This document shows, piece after piece, positions 25,520 to 34,574 of a stretch of 64,000 nucleotides of DNA. Position numbers and translations under genes: made by a program. The notes beneath the pieces are model-generated. The model was not told the DNA's origin, did not search any database, and worked only from the letters and a program-made list of their open reading frames with translations. Position 1 is the first letter of the stretch; every line of letters begins with the position of its first letter. Origin of the DNA: an uncultured Paracoccaceae bacterium (GTDB taxonomy: Bacteria > Pseudomonadota > Alphaproteobacteria > Rhodobacterales > Rhodobacteraceae); assembly GCA_947489445.1 (NCBI GenBank), contig CANLDN010000001.1, forward strand, positions 744,001 through 808,000, read 5' to 3'.

Positions 25520-26959
25520 CTACAACCCCTTGGCGCGGTAGCTGTCGGCGACCTTGCGGATCGATACCAGATAAGCTGCAGTGCGCAGATCATGCACGTC
25601 GTCGCGGGAGTGCCAGACCTCGCGCATCGCCTGATAGGCTGCGCGCATCGTGTCATCCAGACCGGACCGGACCAGTTCCAGCTCATCCGCGCCGCGTAGA
25701 TATTTTTCCTTGAAGTTGGGAGAGAGGGACCAACCCAAACCTTTATCGGACGACAGTCGCTCCAATTCGTCGACAACCAATTGGTGGCGCGCCTCTTCCT
25801 GTCGGCGCTGCATGCGGCCAAATCGGATATGGCTCAGGTTCTTGACCCATTCGAAGTATGACACGGTCACCCCACCCGCATTGGCATACATATCGGGAAT
25901 GATGACGCAGCCTTTGTCGCGCAGTATTTCATCCGCGCCAGCGGTGACCGGACCATTCGCAGCTTCGATAATCAACGGGGCCTCAATCCGGGGTGCGTTC
26001 TCCATGTTGATCACCCCCTCCAGGGCCGCCGGGATCAGGATGTCGCATTCCGCTTCCAGCAGCGTCGCGCCATCGGCGCGATGGCTTGCGTCAGGAAACC
26101 CGGACACGCCGCCATGTTTGACAATCCAGGCCCTCACGGCCTCCACGTCGATGCCTTTTTCATTGTGCAATGCGCCGTCACGTTCGATGACGCCGGTGAT
26201 CAGGGCGCCATCTTCATCCGATAAAAATTTGGCCGCGTGATACCCAACATTGCCAAGCCCTTGAACGATGATGCGCTTGCCTTCCAGTTTTCCGCTCAGG
26301 CCAGCGACGGCGATATCCTCGGGATGGCGAAAGAACTCCTGCAGCGCGTATTGGACACCCCGGCCCGTGGCTTCGACCCGGCCTGCGATACCCCCGGCAT
26401 TGGGTGGTTTGCCGGTGACACAGGCGGCCCCATTGATATCGGTCGTGTTCATGCGTTTGTACTGATCCGCGATCCAGGCCATCTCACGCTCGCCCGTACC
26501 CATATCCGGGGCGGGCACGTTCTGGGCCGGGTTAATCAAGTCGCGCTTGATCAATTCATAGGCAAAACGACGGGTGATCAGCTCCATCTCGTGATCATCC
26601 CAATCTCCGGGATTGATGCGCAAACCACCCTTTGAGCCGCCAAACGGCGCTTCAACCAGCGCGCATTTATAGGTCATCAGGGCAGCCAACGCCTCGACCT
26701 CGTCCTGATTGACGGCCATTGCAAAACGAATACCGCCCTTAACCGGCTCCATATGTTCGGAGTGGACAGAGCGATAGCCGGTAAAGGTATGGATCGCCCC
26801 ACGCAGACGGACACCAAATCGAACCGTATAGGTCGCGTTGCAAACCCTGATCTTTTCCTCCAACCCTGGACTAAGGTCCATTAGGGCGACTGCCCGGTTG
26901 AACATCATATCGACAGATTCGCGAAAGCTGGGTTCTTTGATCGGTTGCTGGGACGTCAT
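25520..26959 (-). CDS. Glutamate dehydrogenase (Glu/Leu/Phe/Val dehydrogenase family)
   Basis: 479 residues. The catalytic-lysine region GGIRFAMAVNQDEVEALAALMTYKCALVEAPFGGSKGG and the NAD-binding GLGNVGYHAAKFLSDEDGALITGV motif are present. The protein interconverts glutamate and 2-oxoglutarate plus ammonia. A good site (AAAGGA) precedes the ATG. The gene is divergent from the TadG-like operon, across 359 bp. Confidence 0.94.
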   Translation of the reverse strand: MTSQQPIKEPSFRESVDMMFNRAVALMDLSPGLEEKIRVCNATYTVRFGVRLRGAIHTFTGYRSVHSEHMEPVKGGIRFAMAVNQDEVEALAALMTYKCALVEAPFGGSKGGLRINPGDWDDHEMELITRRFAYELIKRDLINPAQNVPAPDMGTGEREMAWIADQYKRMNTTDINGAACVTGKPPNAGGIAGRVEATGRGVQYALQEFFRHPEDIAVAGLSGKLEGKRIIVQGLGNVGYHAAKFLSDEDGALITGVIERDGALHNEKGIDVEAVRAWIVKHGGVSGFPDASHRADGATLLEAECDILIPAALEGVINMENAPRIEAPLIIEAANGPVTAGADEILRDKGCVIIPDMYANAGGVTVSYFEWVKNLSHIRFGRMQRRQEEARHQLVVDELERLSSDKGLGWSLSPNFKEKYLRGADELELVRSGLDDTMRAAYQAMREVWHSRDDVHDLRTAAYLVSIRKVADSYRAKGL

Positions 26960-27318
26960 TGCGTTTCCTTTCTGTGCCGGCAGTGCCGGTAATCACGGGC
27001 GCCAAAACGACCCTTCGGCCACCTTAAACCCGATTCGGCATGAGGCGTCTAAAAAACAGGCAGCACCCGCGAAAATGGGATACTTCACGCGATGTTAGCC
27101 TATAATGGTCATTCTGATAGGGCAAATTTGTTTCGCGATTACGAACAGTCGAGACTTGGCCGAATGAATGTGGCAGTATACGCTGAAAACATAGGCGGAA
27201 CATCGCTGTTTTGCCCAACTTTCGCCATAGCGGCGTGATTAAAATTGCCATTGGGGAACAGTGTGTGCGGAACTACTTCGCTCTGTAAATCTGAATAACG
27301 CCGTCGGAGATGCTGCTG
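26960..27318. promoter_or_regulatory. Intergenic region between glutamate dehydrogenase and tadG-like genes
   Basis: 359 bp with no credible gene. It must hold both divergent promoters. A perfect TATAAT occurs at 27101-27106 on the + strand, but there is no good -35 at the expected distance. I see nothing else here. Confidence 0.35.
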
Positions 27319-29004
27319 ATGTCTAAGATAAAATTGCTCGGTCAACGCAACGCAACAAGAACACATATTCCAGTGGCCGATTTTTTTCGCAAATTCTGGC
27401 GCGACGAAGAAGGCGGGATTGTTGTCCTGACATTGCTGCTGATCGTGACGATGCTGATCATGGGTGGCATGGCAGTCGATTTCATGCGGTTTGAATCCCG
27501 GCGTATCACCCTGCAAAGTGTGGCAGATCGCGCCGTGCTTGCAGCGGCTAATCTGGACCGGACGGTTCCTCCCGAAACTGTTGTGAACGACTATTTCCAA
27601 AAAGCCGGGCTTGGCGATACGATCGTAGGCGCACCGGAGATATCGCCCCCAAGCGATACATCGCGAACTGTCGGCGTCACGGCAGCGCTTGACCTGAACA
27701 CATTCTATTTGCGCCTGGCAGGCATCGATACGCTTGTGGCCCCTGCGCAATCCACTGCCATTCAAGGTGTTGGCGAGGTCGAGATTTCTTTGGTTTTGGA
27801 CGTATCCGGCTCGATGTATATGGAGGTGCCAACCCCCGGCTACCGTCCACCGGGCGCGCCGCCATTACCAACAACGAATGGCAAGTTGCGGCGTATTGAC
27901 TTGCTGGAAGACGCGGCCGTCAGTTTTGTCCAGCGGATGCTAGAAAATAACGACAATTCACAGGTTTCCATCTCGCTTGTCACTTATTCTGCCCATGTTG
28001 CCATTGGCGAAGATATATACAAAGCATTGAACGTTAATCAGACGATAGATGGCCTTGCGCCAGCCGGGACATTGGGCGAAGGTCCCAACCCTGGATATTG
28101 TGTTGAGCTTGACGACGCAGAATTCCTGACAACCGAATTCAGTGCGACAAAAACCTATGATCAGACGCAGACGTTCCAGACGAATGCTTGGGGCTATGGC
28201 GGGTTTACCACAAATGGAACATGGGTTCCAAATGAGCGGGACCGGAGCCGTCCGGAGCTGGACCAACCGCTTTGCTTGCTGGACAACGAATACCAAATCA
28301 TTCCGATTTCACGTGACGAAACGCGGCTGACAAATGCGATCAGGGATCTTCAGGCAACTGGCAGTACCTCCATTTTTATGGGCCTGAAATGGGGCGTTAC
28401 GCTGCTTGACCCATCCTTCCGCGACGTTGTTGCAAATATGGACGCTGGTACGATTGACAACGCCTTCATCACAGACCCACGTCCTGCGGACTACATGGGG
28501 CCAGACACTGACAGTCAAACCGTCAAATACATCGTCCTGATGACCGACGGGGAGAACACCTCAACCCGCCGCCTGCAGTCTGTGCGCTATGATGAGGAAA
28601 GCGAAGTCGACATGTTCGCAAACTACAACTTGAGCCATATGAGATGGGCGGCAGACCTCTATAACGATGACAATGACGCATATCCGCAATACCAGATGTT
28701 CGCCGACTTCGAGACGGGTACAAACCAATTGTTTGGCGGCAGCAACAACTACAAGTACACGGGAACATCGGGCGACAACCTGATGGATAGCATGTGCGAC
28801 GCCGCGAAGGATCAGGGCATCATCATATTCTCTATCGCTCTGGGGACTGAGTTGCCGGCGGACGGGACCATTCCGGAAAATGCGATGAGCAAATGTGCCA
28901 GCGAACCCAAGTCAGAATTCTACTTCGCGACAGAGGGTGATGCGCTTGAGAGCATCTTCAACCGCATTGCGGATCAGATCACAGCACTGAGGCTCAGCCT
29001 ATGA
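27319..29004 (+). CDS. TadG-like protein with von Willebrand factor A domain
   Basis: About 561 residues. An N-terminal segment, FFRKFWRDEEGGIVVLTLLLIVTMLIMGGMAVD, is the TadE/TadG-type charged-Glu-plus-hydrophobic anchor. After it comes a VWA domain with the MIDAS start SLVLDVSGSM (about residue 155) and MTDGENT further on. I use the second ATG (27319), preceded by GGAG at nine bases. It heads a three-gene block with TadE/TadF-like genes, overlapping the next gene by four bases. Role: pseudopilin-like Flp pilus component or surface protein. Confidence 0.85.
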   Translation: MSKIKLLGQRNATRTHIPVADFFRKFWRDEEGGIVVLTLLLIVTMLIMGGMAVDFMRFESRRITLQSVADRAVLAAANLDRTVPPETVVNDYFQKAGLGDTIVGAPEISPPSDTSRTVGVTAALDLNTFYLRLAGIDTLVAPAQSTAIQGVGEVEISLVLDVSGSMYMEVPTPGYRPPGAPPLPTTNGKLRRIDLLEDAAVSFVQRMLENNDNSQVSISLVTYSAHVAIGEDIYKALNVNQTIDGLAPAGTLGEGPNPGYCVELDDAEFLTTEFSATKTYDQTQTFQTNAWGYGGFTTNGTWVPNERDRSRPELDQPLCLLDNEYQIIPISRDETRLTNAIRDLQATGSTSIFMGLKWGVTLLDPSFRDVVANMDAGTIDNAFITDPRPADYMGPDTDSQTVKYIVLMTDGENTSTRRLQSVRYDEESEVDMFANYNLSHMRWAADLYNDDNDAYPQYQMFADFETGTNQLFGGSNNYKYTGTSGDNLMDSMCDAAKDQGIIIFSIALGTELPADGTIPENAMSKCASEPKSEFYFATEGDALESIFNRIADQITALRLSL

Positions 29005-29591
29005 TGCGAGTTTATAAAGGTTTACGAAATCGGCTTGCCCGTTTCCGGGCGGATGAAAGCGGGATGAGCACATTGGAATTCGTGCTGGTCTTCCCGATCT
29101 TTCTGGCAATGTTTCTGATGACCTATGAAAACGGGATGATTTCGACCCGTCACGTTATGCTGGAACACGGCGTCGACATCGCAGTGCGCGAGGTGCGCAT
29201 CGGCCAATTGCGCCCACCTATCACCCGTGACGTTCTGCGTGAACGTATTTGCGTTCATTCGCGGATTATTCCAGACTGCGAAAATCAGGTGCAAATCGAA
29301 TTCGAGCGGCGTAATCTGCGCGCTTGGACACCCTTCAATGGGCCCGTCAGATGTATCGACAGAGGTGATGCATCCGAACAAACAATGACGTTCACCCAGG
29401 GCGGCAACAACGAATTGGTGATTGTGCGTGTTTGTGCGCGGTTCGATCCGGTGCTGCCTGTCATGGGGGATCTGTCCTTGATCGGCACTGCAATTCGCAG
29501 CAATAGCACCAGTGCTGCGGCGGGGTCTTATGCCTTGGTCACAACATCCGCATTCGTGGTTGAACCCTTCCTGGACGAGGATGACGGATGA
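29001..29591 (+). CDS. TadE-like pseudopilin
   Basis: 196 residues. The TadE pattern is ADESGMSTLEFVLVFPIFLAMFLMTYENGM, with the glutamate and hydrophobic helix near residues 17-45. The rest is an exported domain with cysteines. It starts at ATGATG inside an ATGA overlap with tadG and overlaps the next gene's ATG by four bases, so the three are translated as a unit. It belongs to the Tad/Flp secretion-linked pseudopilins. Confidence 0.82.
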   Translation: MMRVYKGLRNRLARFRADESGMSTLEFVLVFPIFLAMFLMTYENGMISTRHVMLEHGVDIAVREVRIGQLRPPITRDVLRERICVHSRIIPDCENQVQIEFERRNLRAWTPFNGPVRCIDRGDASEQTMTFTQGGNNELVIVRVCARFDPVLPVMGDLSLIGTAIRSNSTSAAAGSYALVTTSAFVVEPFLDEDDG

Positions 29592-30199
29592 CAAGGTTTT
29601 TACATATTCTGAAGCGGTTTCGCGAAGACGAAGAAGGAACCGTTGCGATCGAACTCGTACTTGTCGTGCCGGTTCTGGTCTGGGTTCTTCTGTCCACTCT
29701 GGTTTACTTCGACGTCTACCGCGCTGAAGCGATCAGCAACCGCGCTGCATTGACGATGGCTGACATGGTAAGCCGGGAACAAGATGCGATTAATGGCCCC
29801 TATCTGACAGGAATGCGAGAGCTTTTACAGGTTCTGGCAGAGACGGATGAACAGCCCGGCTTCAGGCTCACCGTCTTTACGTATGATCAACCCACTGACC
29901 AGTATTCCAGAATATGGTCAAGGCGGCGGGATTGGCCCGGGGGTAACTTGACCAATGCCGCACTGCGTGCATTGTCGGCCCAACTGCCCATTATGGCCAC
30001 CGGAGACCGGGCCATTCTGTTGGAAACAAGGATGCAATATAGCGCACCTTTCTCAGTTGGTATCAGCCCATTTGGCGGACCGAATTTTGATGGGTTCGAA
30101 TTCGAAACTTTTACGGTGATCAGCCCGCGCTTTATCAATCGGCTTTGTTTTGACACCGATCCCGCGAGCAATGCAGACGCACTTATTTGTGATCCATAA
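29588..30199 (+). CDS. TadE/TadF-like pseudopilin
   Basis: 203 residues. The N-terminal EDEEGTVAIELVLVVPVLVWVLLSTLVYF block (about 13-42) matches TadE/TadF. A second shared part of the family, the exported beta-type domain, follows. It is the last gene of the trio; a hairpin about 110 bp further on is a candidate terminator. Confidence 0.82.
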   Translation: MTRFLHILKRFREDEEGTVAIELVLVVPVLVWVLLSTLVYFDVYRAEAISNRAALTMADMVSREQDAINGPYLTGMRELLQVLAETDEQPGFRLTVFTYDQPTDQYSRIWSRRRDWPGGNLTNAALRALSAQLPIMATGDRAILLETRMQYSAPFSVGISPFGGPNFDGFEFETFTVISPRFINRLCFDTDPASNADALICDP

Positions 30200-30214
30200 C
30201 GTCCGTCGGACAGA

Positions 30215-30694
30215 TTAGGCGTTCAGACGAAACGCAATCTGTTCGGCCATAAACTTCGCCTGACCGGCCGAGGTGATACCACCAATGCCAACACGGCGGC
30301 CTAGCCGCCACCAAAGCCCCGGCGCCCACGCCCGGGGCTTTTTGTTTTTAAGCAATAGTGTAAACCCATTTGACGGTTTCAGAAACGCAAAGGGGCCGCG
30401 TTCCACGCCGCTGATCTCATCCATATGCGCAAGCACTTGGCCCGTGCTGTCGCGCAAATCTTTTTCAGTCAACTGAATCTCGAGCGCCGAGGCGCGGCGC
30501 ACCATCTCTGCCAGCCAAAGCGCGCCAATCCCAAACAAAAGCATAAAAACAAGCCAGCCCATGTCGGGTGGGCTGGCAAAAGCGACATAAATCACCAACA
30601 GCCCCAGCGCCATCAGAACACCGCAGCCGAAAATGCGGCGTCCAGGCGACGCGCTGACAGTGGCATAGATGCCGTTTTCATCGGGCTGAAACAT
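30215..30694 (-). CDS. Hypothetical two-TM membrane protein
   Basis: 159 residues, no family recognised. Two hydrophobic stretches (about 21-42 and 48-64) are followed by a soluble domain (ALEIQLTEKDLRDSTGQVLAHMDEISGVERG) with a PH-domain-like feel, common in small bacterial membrane proteins of unknown function. Start taken as MFQPDENG. It converges on the tad operon, and a strong G+C hairpin with a T run on the + strand lies inside its 3' part. Confidence 0.62.
   Translation of the reverse strand: MFQPDENGIYATVSASPGRRIFGCGVLMALGLLVIYVAFASPPDMGWLVFMLLFGIGALWLAEMVRRASALEIQLTEKDLRDSTGQVLAHMDEISGVERGPFAFLKPSNGFTLLLKNKKPRAWAPGLWWRLGRRVGIGGITSAGQAKFMAEQIAFRLNA
30313..30350 (+). terminator. Rho-independent terminator inside the convergent gene
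   Basis: AAAGCCCCGG (30313-30322) pairs with CCGGGGCTTT (30332-30341) and is followed by TTTGTTTTT. This is a classic terminator for the rightward tad operon ending at 30199, placed within the coding region of the leftward gene 30215-30694. Confidence 0.75.
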
Positions 30695-30744
30695 CAAACA
30701 TACTCCGTTATTGATCGTGACCTATCTCAGTCAGTGGCAAATGC

Positions 30745-31341
30745 CTAGGTCGTCACCGATTTGCGCACCAGATCCCAATAGATCGCTTCGATCGTCGGCA
30801 TCGCCAGACGACCATCTTCGCGGTACCAATGGCTCAACCCGGTCAGCATCGCGATCAACGCCATAGTGGCGACACGGGTATCGGGTACCGCGAACACACC
30901 CTCGGCCTCGCCTGCGCGCAGAATGTCTTCCAGCGCGTCCTCATATTGGCGGCGCATCGCCTCAATCGCGGCAAAGTTTTCGGGCGAAAGGTTGCGCAGT
31001 TCCATATAGGACACAAACACCTGATCCGAGCGCGGTAAATGGAACCGGATATGAAACTGGGTGAAGCCCTCCAACCGGGCCAGCGCGTCACCCTGCAGGT
31101 CTGTCGCGGCCAAGGCATCTAGCAAATCAGCCATATGGCTGCGCATTAAATCAAACAAAAGACTTTGTTTGTCGGGGGTATAATTATAAAGCGCGCCGGC
31201 CTGCAGCCCGACCTCTGCCGCGATCTGGCGCATCGAAACGGCTGCAAACCCATGCTGCGCGATCAGGCGCAACGCTGTGTCCTGCACCCGCGGGCCGGTG
31301 ATATCGGAATGGGAACCTTGCTTGCGCGCCATATCAGCCAT
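30745..31341 (-). CDS. TetR-family transcriptional regulator
   Basis: 198 residues. The N-terminal TetR helix-turn-helix is clear: DTALRLIAQHGFAAVSMRQIAAEVGLQAGALYNYTPDKQSLL. The C-terminal ligand domain is of the TetR_C_33-like type (SYMELRNLSPENFAAIEAMRRQYEDALEDILRAGEAEG), found in regulators of fatty-acid or acyl-CoA pathways. There is no Shine-Dalgarno; translation may be leaderless. Just upstream is a dyad that overlaps the start region, which suggests autoregulation. No target operon is adjacent. Confidence 0.88.
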   Translation of the reverse strand: MADMARKQGSHSDITGPRVQDTALRLIAQHGFAAVSMRQIAAEVGLQAGALYNYTPDKQSLLFDLMRSHMADLLDALAATDLQGDALARLEGFTQFHIRFHLPRSDQVFVSYMELRNLSPENFAAIEAMRRQYEDALEDILRAGEAEGVFAVPDTRVATMALIAMLTGLSHWYREDGRLAMPTIEAIYWDLVRKSVTT

Positions 31342-31343
31342 TT

Positions 31344-31363
31344 AACTGAACAAGTGTTCATTT
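31344..31363. promoter_or_regulatory. Operator-like dyad at the TetR start
   Basis: TGAACA-AG-TGTTCA (31347-31360), extended by AA/TT at each end. It lies three bases upstream of the ATG of the TetR gene. Its position is typical of an autoregulatory TetR site. Confidence 0.5.
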
Positions 31364-31420
31364 GAAAACCCCTGATACGCGGCTTGCCCTTCCCAGAGCG
31401 GGACAGATATGGTCTGCGTT

Positions 31421-31654
31421 ATGCGGATCGCTCCCTTCATCCTGTTGGCTTTTGCTGCTTGCGCCGAATTTCCGGCCCTTGACGGCGCCATCAACGATAC
31501 CGCCCGTGACGCGCCCTACCCCACCCTGGTTGCGCTGCCTCCACTTTTGGGCACACAGCCAGTGGCCGCCGATGAGGCGATGACAGCCCGCATTGCCGCA
31601 TTGAACGCGCGCGCCGACCGATTACGCCGCATCGACATCGCTGCGTTGCAGTAG
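31421..31654 (+). CDS. Small putative lipoprotein
   Basis: About 77 residues. A signal peptide MRIAPFILLAFAAC ends in a weak lipobox, then AEFPALDGAINDTARD and a C-terminal helix with DEAMTARIAALNARADRLRRIDIAAL. Start chosen at the ATG that opens the signal; an ATG four codons upstream is possible. It precedes hom on the same strand by 59 bases. Function unknown. Confidence 0.6.
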   Translation: MRIAPFILLAFAACAEFPALDGAINDTARDAPYPTLVALPPLLGTQPVAADEAMTARIAALNARADRLRRIDIAALQ

Positions 31655-31713
31655 CGCGCCCTATTCGCTAGACCCGCATCCAAACGCTGCAACCGATGGA
31701 TGGATGGACCCCG

Positions 31714-33000
31714 ATGAACGAACCACTGCGCCTTGGAATTGCGGGTCTGGGCACCGTGGGGGTGGGCATTGTCCGGATCGTGCAGAAACACGCAGACCTG
31801 CTGGAAAAACGTAGCGGGCGTCCCATTGTGATCAGCGCAGTTTCGGCCCGGTCGCGAACCAAAAACCGCGACGTCGATCTGTCAGGCTATGCCTGGGAAG
31901 ACGATCCGGTGCAGCTTGCGCAACGCAACGACATTGACGTGTTTGTCGAAGTGATGGGCGGCCACGAAGGGCCTGCCAAAGACGCCACCGAAGCCGCAAT
32001 CAAATCGGGCAAGGACGTGGTGACAGCCAACAAGGCACTGCTTGCGATCCACGGACAGGACTTGGCCGAACGGGCCGAAGACGCAGGCCGGCTGATCCGC
32101 TTTGAGGCCGCCGTCGCAGGCGGCATTCCCGTGGTCAAGGCACTGACCGAAGGACTGGCAGGCAACGAAATCACCCGCGTGATGGGGGTCATGAACGGGA
32201 GCTGCAACTACATCCTGACCCGGATGGAAGATGCCGGGCTCAGTTATGAAGCAGTGTTCGATGAAGCCAATCAGCTGGGATATCTCGAAGCGGATCCCGA
32301 ACTTGACGTGGGCGGGATTGACGCAGGCCATAAACTGGCGCTTTTGTCATCCATCGCCTTCGGCACGCAAGTTGATTTTGATGCGGTCGAACTTGAAGGG
32401 ATCGGGTCGATCACCATCGAAGACATCCATCAGGCCGCCGATATGGGCTTTAAGATCAAACTACTGGGCGTGGCGCAATTGACCGGCCGGGGGCTGGAAC
32501 AGCGCATGTCGCCCTGTCTGGTGCCCGACACATCGCCCTTGGGTCAATTACAGGGCGGCACAAACATGGTGGTGCTCGAAGGCGACGCCGTCAGCCAGAT
32601 CGTTTTGCGCGGGCCCGGTGCGGGCGAAGGACCGACCGCCAGCGCCGTGATGGGGGATGTGATGGATGTCGCGCGCGGCTTGCGCTTTTCGACCTTTGGA
32701 CAGCCCGCAAAAACGCTGCGCAAGGCGCGGGCGGCGCGGGCGGCTGTCCCTGCACCTTATTATCTGCGTCTGCAATTGCTGGACAAACCCGGCGCATTGG
32801 CCAAAGTGGCGCATGCATTGGGCGAAGCGGGCATTTCCATCGACCGAATGCGGCAGTACGGGCATGACGACACCGCCGCCCCGGTATTGATCGTGACCCA
32901 TAAAACAACGCGCACTGCGTTGGACGAGGCACTTGTCGATTTCCAATCAACCGGCGTTGTGAGCGGCACGCCTGTCGCAATCCGGATCGAGGCCGTCTGA
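31714..33000 (+). CDS. hom: Homoserine dehydrogenase
   Basis: 428 residues. N-terminal NAD(P)-binding LGIAGLGTVGVGIV; substrate region GKDVVTANKALLA and GVMNGSCNYILTRM; C-terminal ACT domain (YYLRLQLLDKPGALAKVAHALGEAGISIDRMRQYG). It reduces aspartate semialdehyde to homoserine in threonine, methionine and isoleucine synthesis. I start at MNEPLRLG, six codons inside the longer frame. glpX follows 111 bases downstream after a palindrome. Confidence 0.96.
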   Translation: MNEPLRLGIAGLGTVGVGIVRIVQKHADLLEKRSGRPIVISAVSARSRTKNRDVDLSGYAWEDDPVQLAQRNDIDVFVEVMGGHEGPAKDATEAAIKSGKDVVTANKALLAIHGQDLAERAEDAGRLIRFEAAVAGGIPVVKALTEGLAGNEITRVMGVMNGSCNYILTRMEDAGLSYEAVFDEANQLGYLEADPELDVGGIDAGHKLALLSSIAFGTQVDFDAVELEGIGSITIEDIHQAADMGFKIKLLGVAQLTGRGLEQRMSPCLVPDTSPLGQLQGGTNMVVLEGDAVSQIVLRGPGAGEGPTASAVMGDVMDVARGLRFSTFGQPAKTLRKARAARAAVPAPYYLRLQLLDKPGALAKVAHALGEAGISIDRMRQYGHDDTAAPVLIVTHKTTRTALDEALVDFQSTGVVSGTPVAIRIEAV

Positions 33001-33006
33001 GACCGC

Positions 33007-33028
33007 CCCAAAATTCTAGAATTTTGGG
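33007..33028. terminator. Perfect 22-bp palindrome after hom
   Basis: Half-site CCCAAAATTCT joined to its complement at a CTAG centre, starting six bases after the hom stop. It is a sister of the palindrome across the soxG stop (18299-18320). Probable transcript 3'-end structure. Confidence 0.5.
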
Positions 33029-33111
33029 ATGACCCGACCTTTAGCGCAAACAGGCTTGCCCCCTGCGATTGGACGGGATTTAGAGGGCCGCAACGCATCA
33101 AAGGACAACCC

Positions 33112-34077
33112 ATGACCCAAGCCGCCGATTTCAACGACCGCAATCTTTCGCTGGGTCTGGCCCGCGTGTCAGAGGCCGCAGCCATCGCCTGCACCCCATT
33201 GATCGGACGCGGCGATGAAAAAGCCGCTGATCAGGCCGCCGTGGATGCAATGCGCACCCAGCTTAACAAGCTCGACATTGCAGGTGTGGTTGTGATCGGC
33301 GAAGGGGAACGGGACGAAGCCCCCATGCTCTATATCGGCGAAGAGGTCGGAACCGGGGCCGGACCGGGCGTGGATATCGCGCTCGATCCGCTCGAAGGGA
33401 CCACGCTGACCGCCAAGGATATGCCCAACGCCCTGGCCGTCATTGCCATGGGGCCGCGCGGATCCATGCTGCACGCGCCTGATGTCTACATGGACAAGCT
33501 CGCCATCGGGCCGGGCTTTCGTCCCGGCATTGTCACCCTCGATATGTCACCGGCAGAGCGTGTGTCGGCGCTGGCCGCCGCAAGAGGCTGCTCAACCAAT
33601 GACATCACCGTTTGCCTGCTCGAACGCCCCCGGCATGAAGATATGATTGCAGAAATACGCAGCACCGGGGCCGCCATTCGCCTGATCACGGATGGCGACG
33701 TGGCTGGCGTGATGCATTGCGCTGAACCTGACCTAACCGGCATTGACATGTATATGGGATCAGGCGGCGCACCCGAAGGCGTTCTTGCGGCCGCCGCGCT
33801 CAAATGCATGGGCGGGCAAATCTTCGGACGCCTGATGTTCCGCAATGATGATGAACGGGGTCGCGCCAAAAAAGCCGGTATCACCAATTTCGACCGGGTC
33901 TATACCCGCGACGACATGGTCACCGGCGATGTGATCTTTGCAGCCACCGGCGTGACCGATGGCAGCCTTGTCCCCGGGATCAAACGCGAGATCGGGTTCG
34001 TGACCGCCGAAACGATCCTGATGCGGTCGAAAACCGGATCAGTGCGGCGGATGATCTACCGCAACCCGGTCAAATAG
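33112..34077 (+). CDS. glpX: Class II fructose-1,6-bisphosphatase GlpX
   Basis: 321 residues. GlpX signatures are VVIGEGERDEAPMLYIGEEVGTG (metal-binding acidic motif) and DIALDPLEGTTLTAKDMPNALAVIAMG. The enzyme hydrolyses fructose-1,6-bisphosphate in gluconeogenesis or the Calvin cycle. AAGGA lies before the ATG. The gene is downstream of hom, an arrangement frequent in this group. Confidence 0.96.
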   Translation: MTQAADFNDRNLSLGLARVSEAAAIACTPLIGRGDEKAADQAAVDAMRTQLNKLDIAGVVVIGEGERDEAPMLYIGEEVGTGAGPGVDIALDPLEGTTLTAKDMPNALAVIAMGPRGSMLHAPDVYMDKLAIGPGFRPGIVTLDMSPAERVSALAAARGCSTNDITVCLLERPRHEDMIAEIRSTGAAIRLITDGDVAGVMHCAEPDLTGIDMYMGSGGAPEGVLAAAALKCMGGQIFGRLMFRNDDERGRAKKAGITNFDRVYTRDDMVTGDVIFAATGVTDGSLVPGIKREIGFVTAETILMRSKTGSVRRMIYRNPVK

Positions 34078-34083
34078 ACCGTC

Positions 34084-34530
34084 ATGCTGCGGACCGGTGC
34101 CCTTATCGCTGTTTGTCTGGCACACCCGGCCAGCGCCCAGATGATCGTGGAAGAATGCGATATCCCGATCCCCGCCAGTGAAGGGGTCAGCGTCGAAAGC
34201 CATATCGTGGATGATGTGTTGCGCCATGCCCGCGTGACGGCCTACGGGCATACCGGCCGGTCAGAGCTCTCGATCACGCCCTTGGGCGACGGGAACGCGG
34301 TGATTAATCTGCATGATTTTGCATATTCCGGCGTTGTCGGTGAGGGAAGCGCACCACTGACCGTCACCCTCTCAGGATGGGGCCGGGCCATCATCAAAGA
34401 CGGGTCAATCTGCGCGCAGGACGGATGCCATACCGGTGACATCACCAAAGAACGGATCATGGGGGTTTATGACGCCTACCTGAACGCCTATCCCGACAGG
34501 TCCTTTTGCCACAATCTGGGCAAACCTTAG
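34084..34530 (+). CDS. Hypothetical secreted protein
   Basis: 148 residues. It begins with a signal peptide (MLRTGALIAVCLAHPASA, cut before QMI). The mature domain contains VEECDIPIP, CAQDGCHTGDI and a C-terminal SFCHNLGK, so up to four conserved-looking cysteines. It follows glpX by six bases and is probably cotranscribed with it. Not recognised. Confidence 0.68.
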   Translation: MLRTGALIAVCLAHPASAQMIVEECDIPIPASEGVSVESHIVDDVLRHARVTAYGHTGRSELSITPLGDGNAVINLHDFAYSGVVGEGSAPLTVTLSGWGRAIIKDGSICAQDGCHTGDITKERIMGVYDAYLNAYPDRSFCHNLGKP

Positions 34531-34574
34531 TCCACCGTGGTCAAACCCCGCAATCCCGCATATTGTGGAGGGCA

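Noticed and set aside
25465..25821. N-terminal extension of the YcxB-like gene
   Set aside because: It is out of frame over the end of glutamate dehydrogenase, whose sequence is well conserved there.
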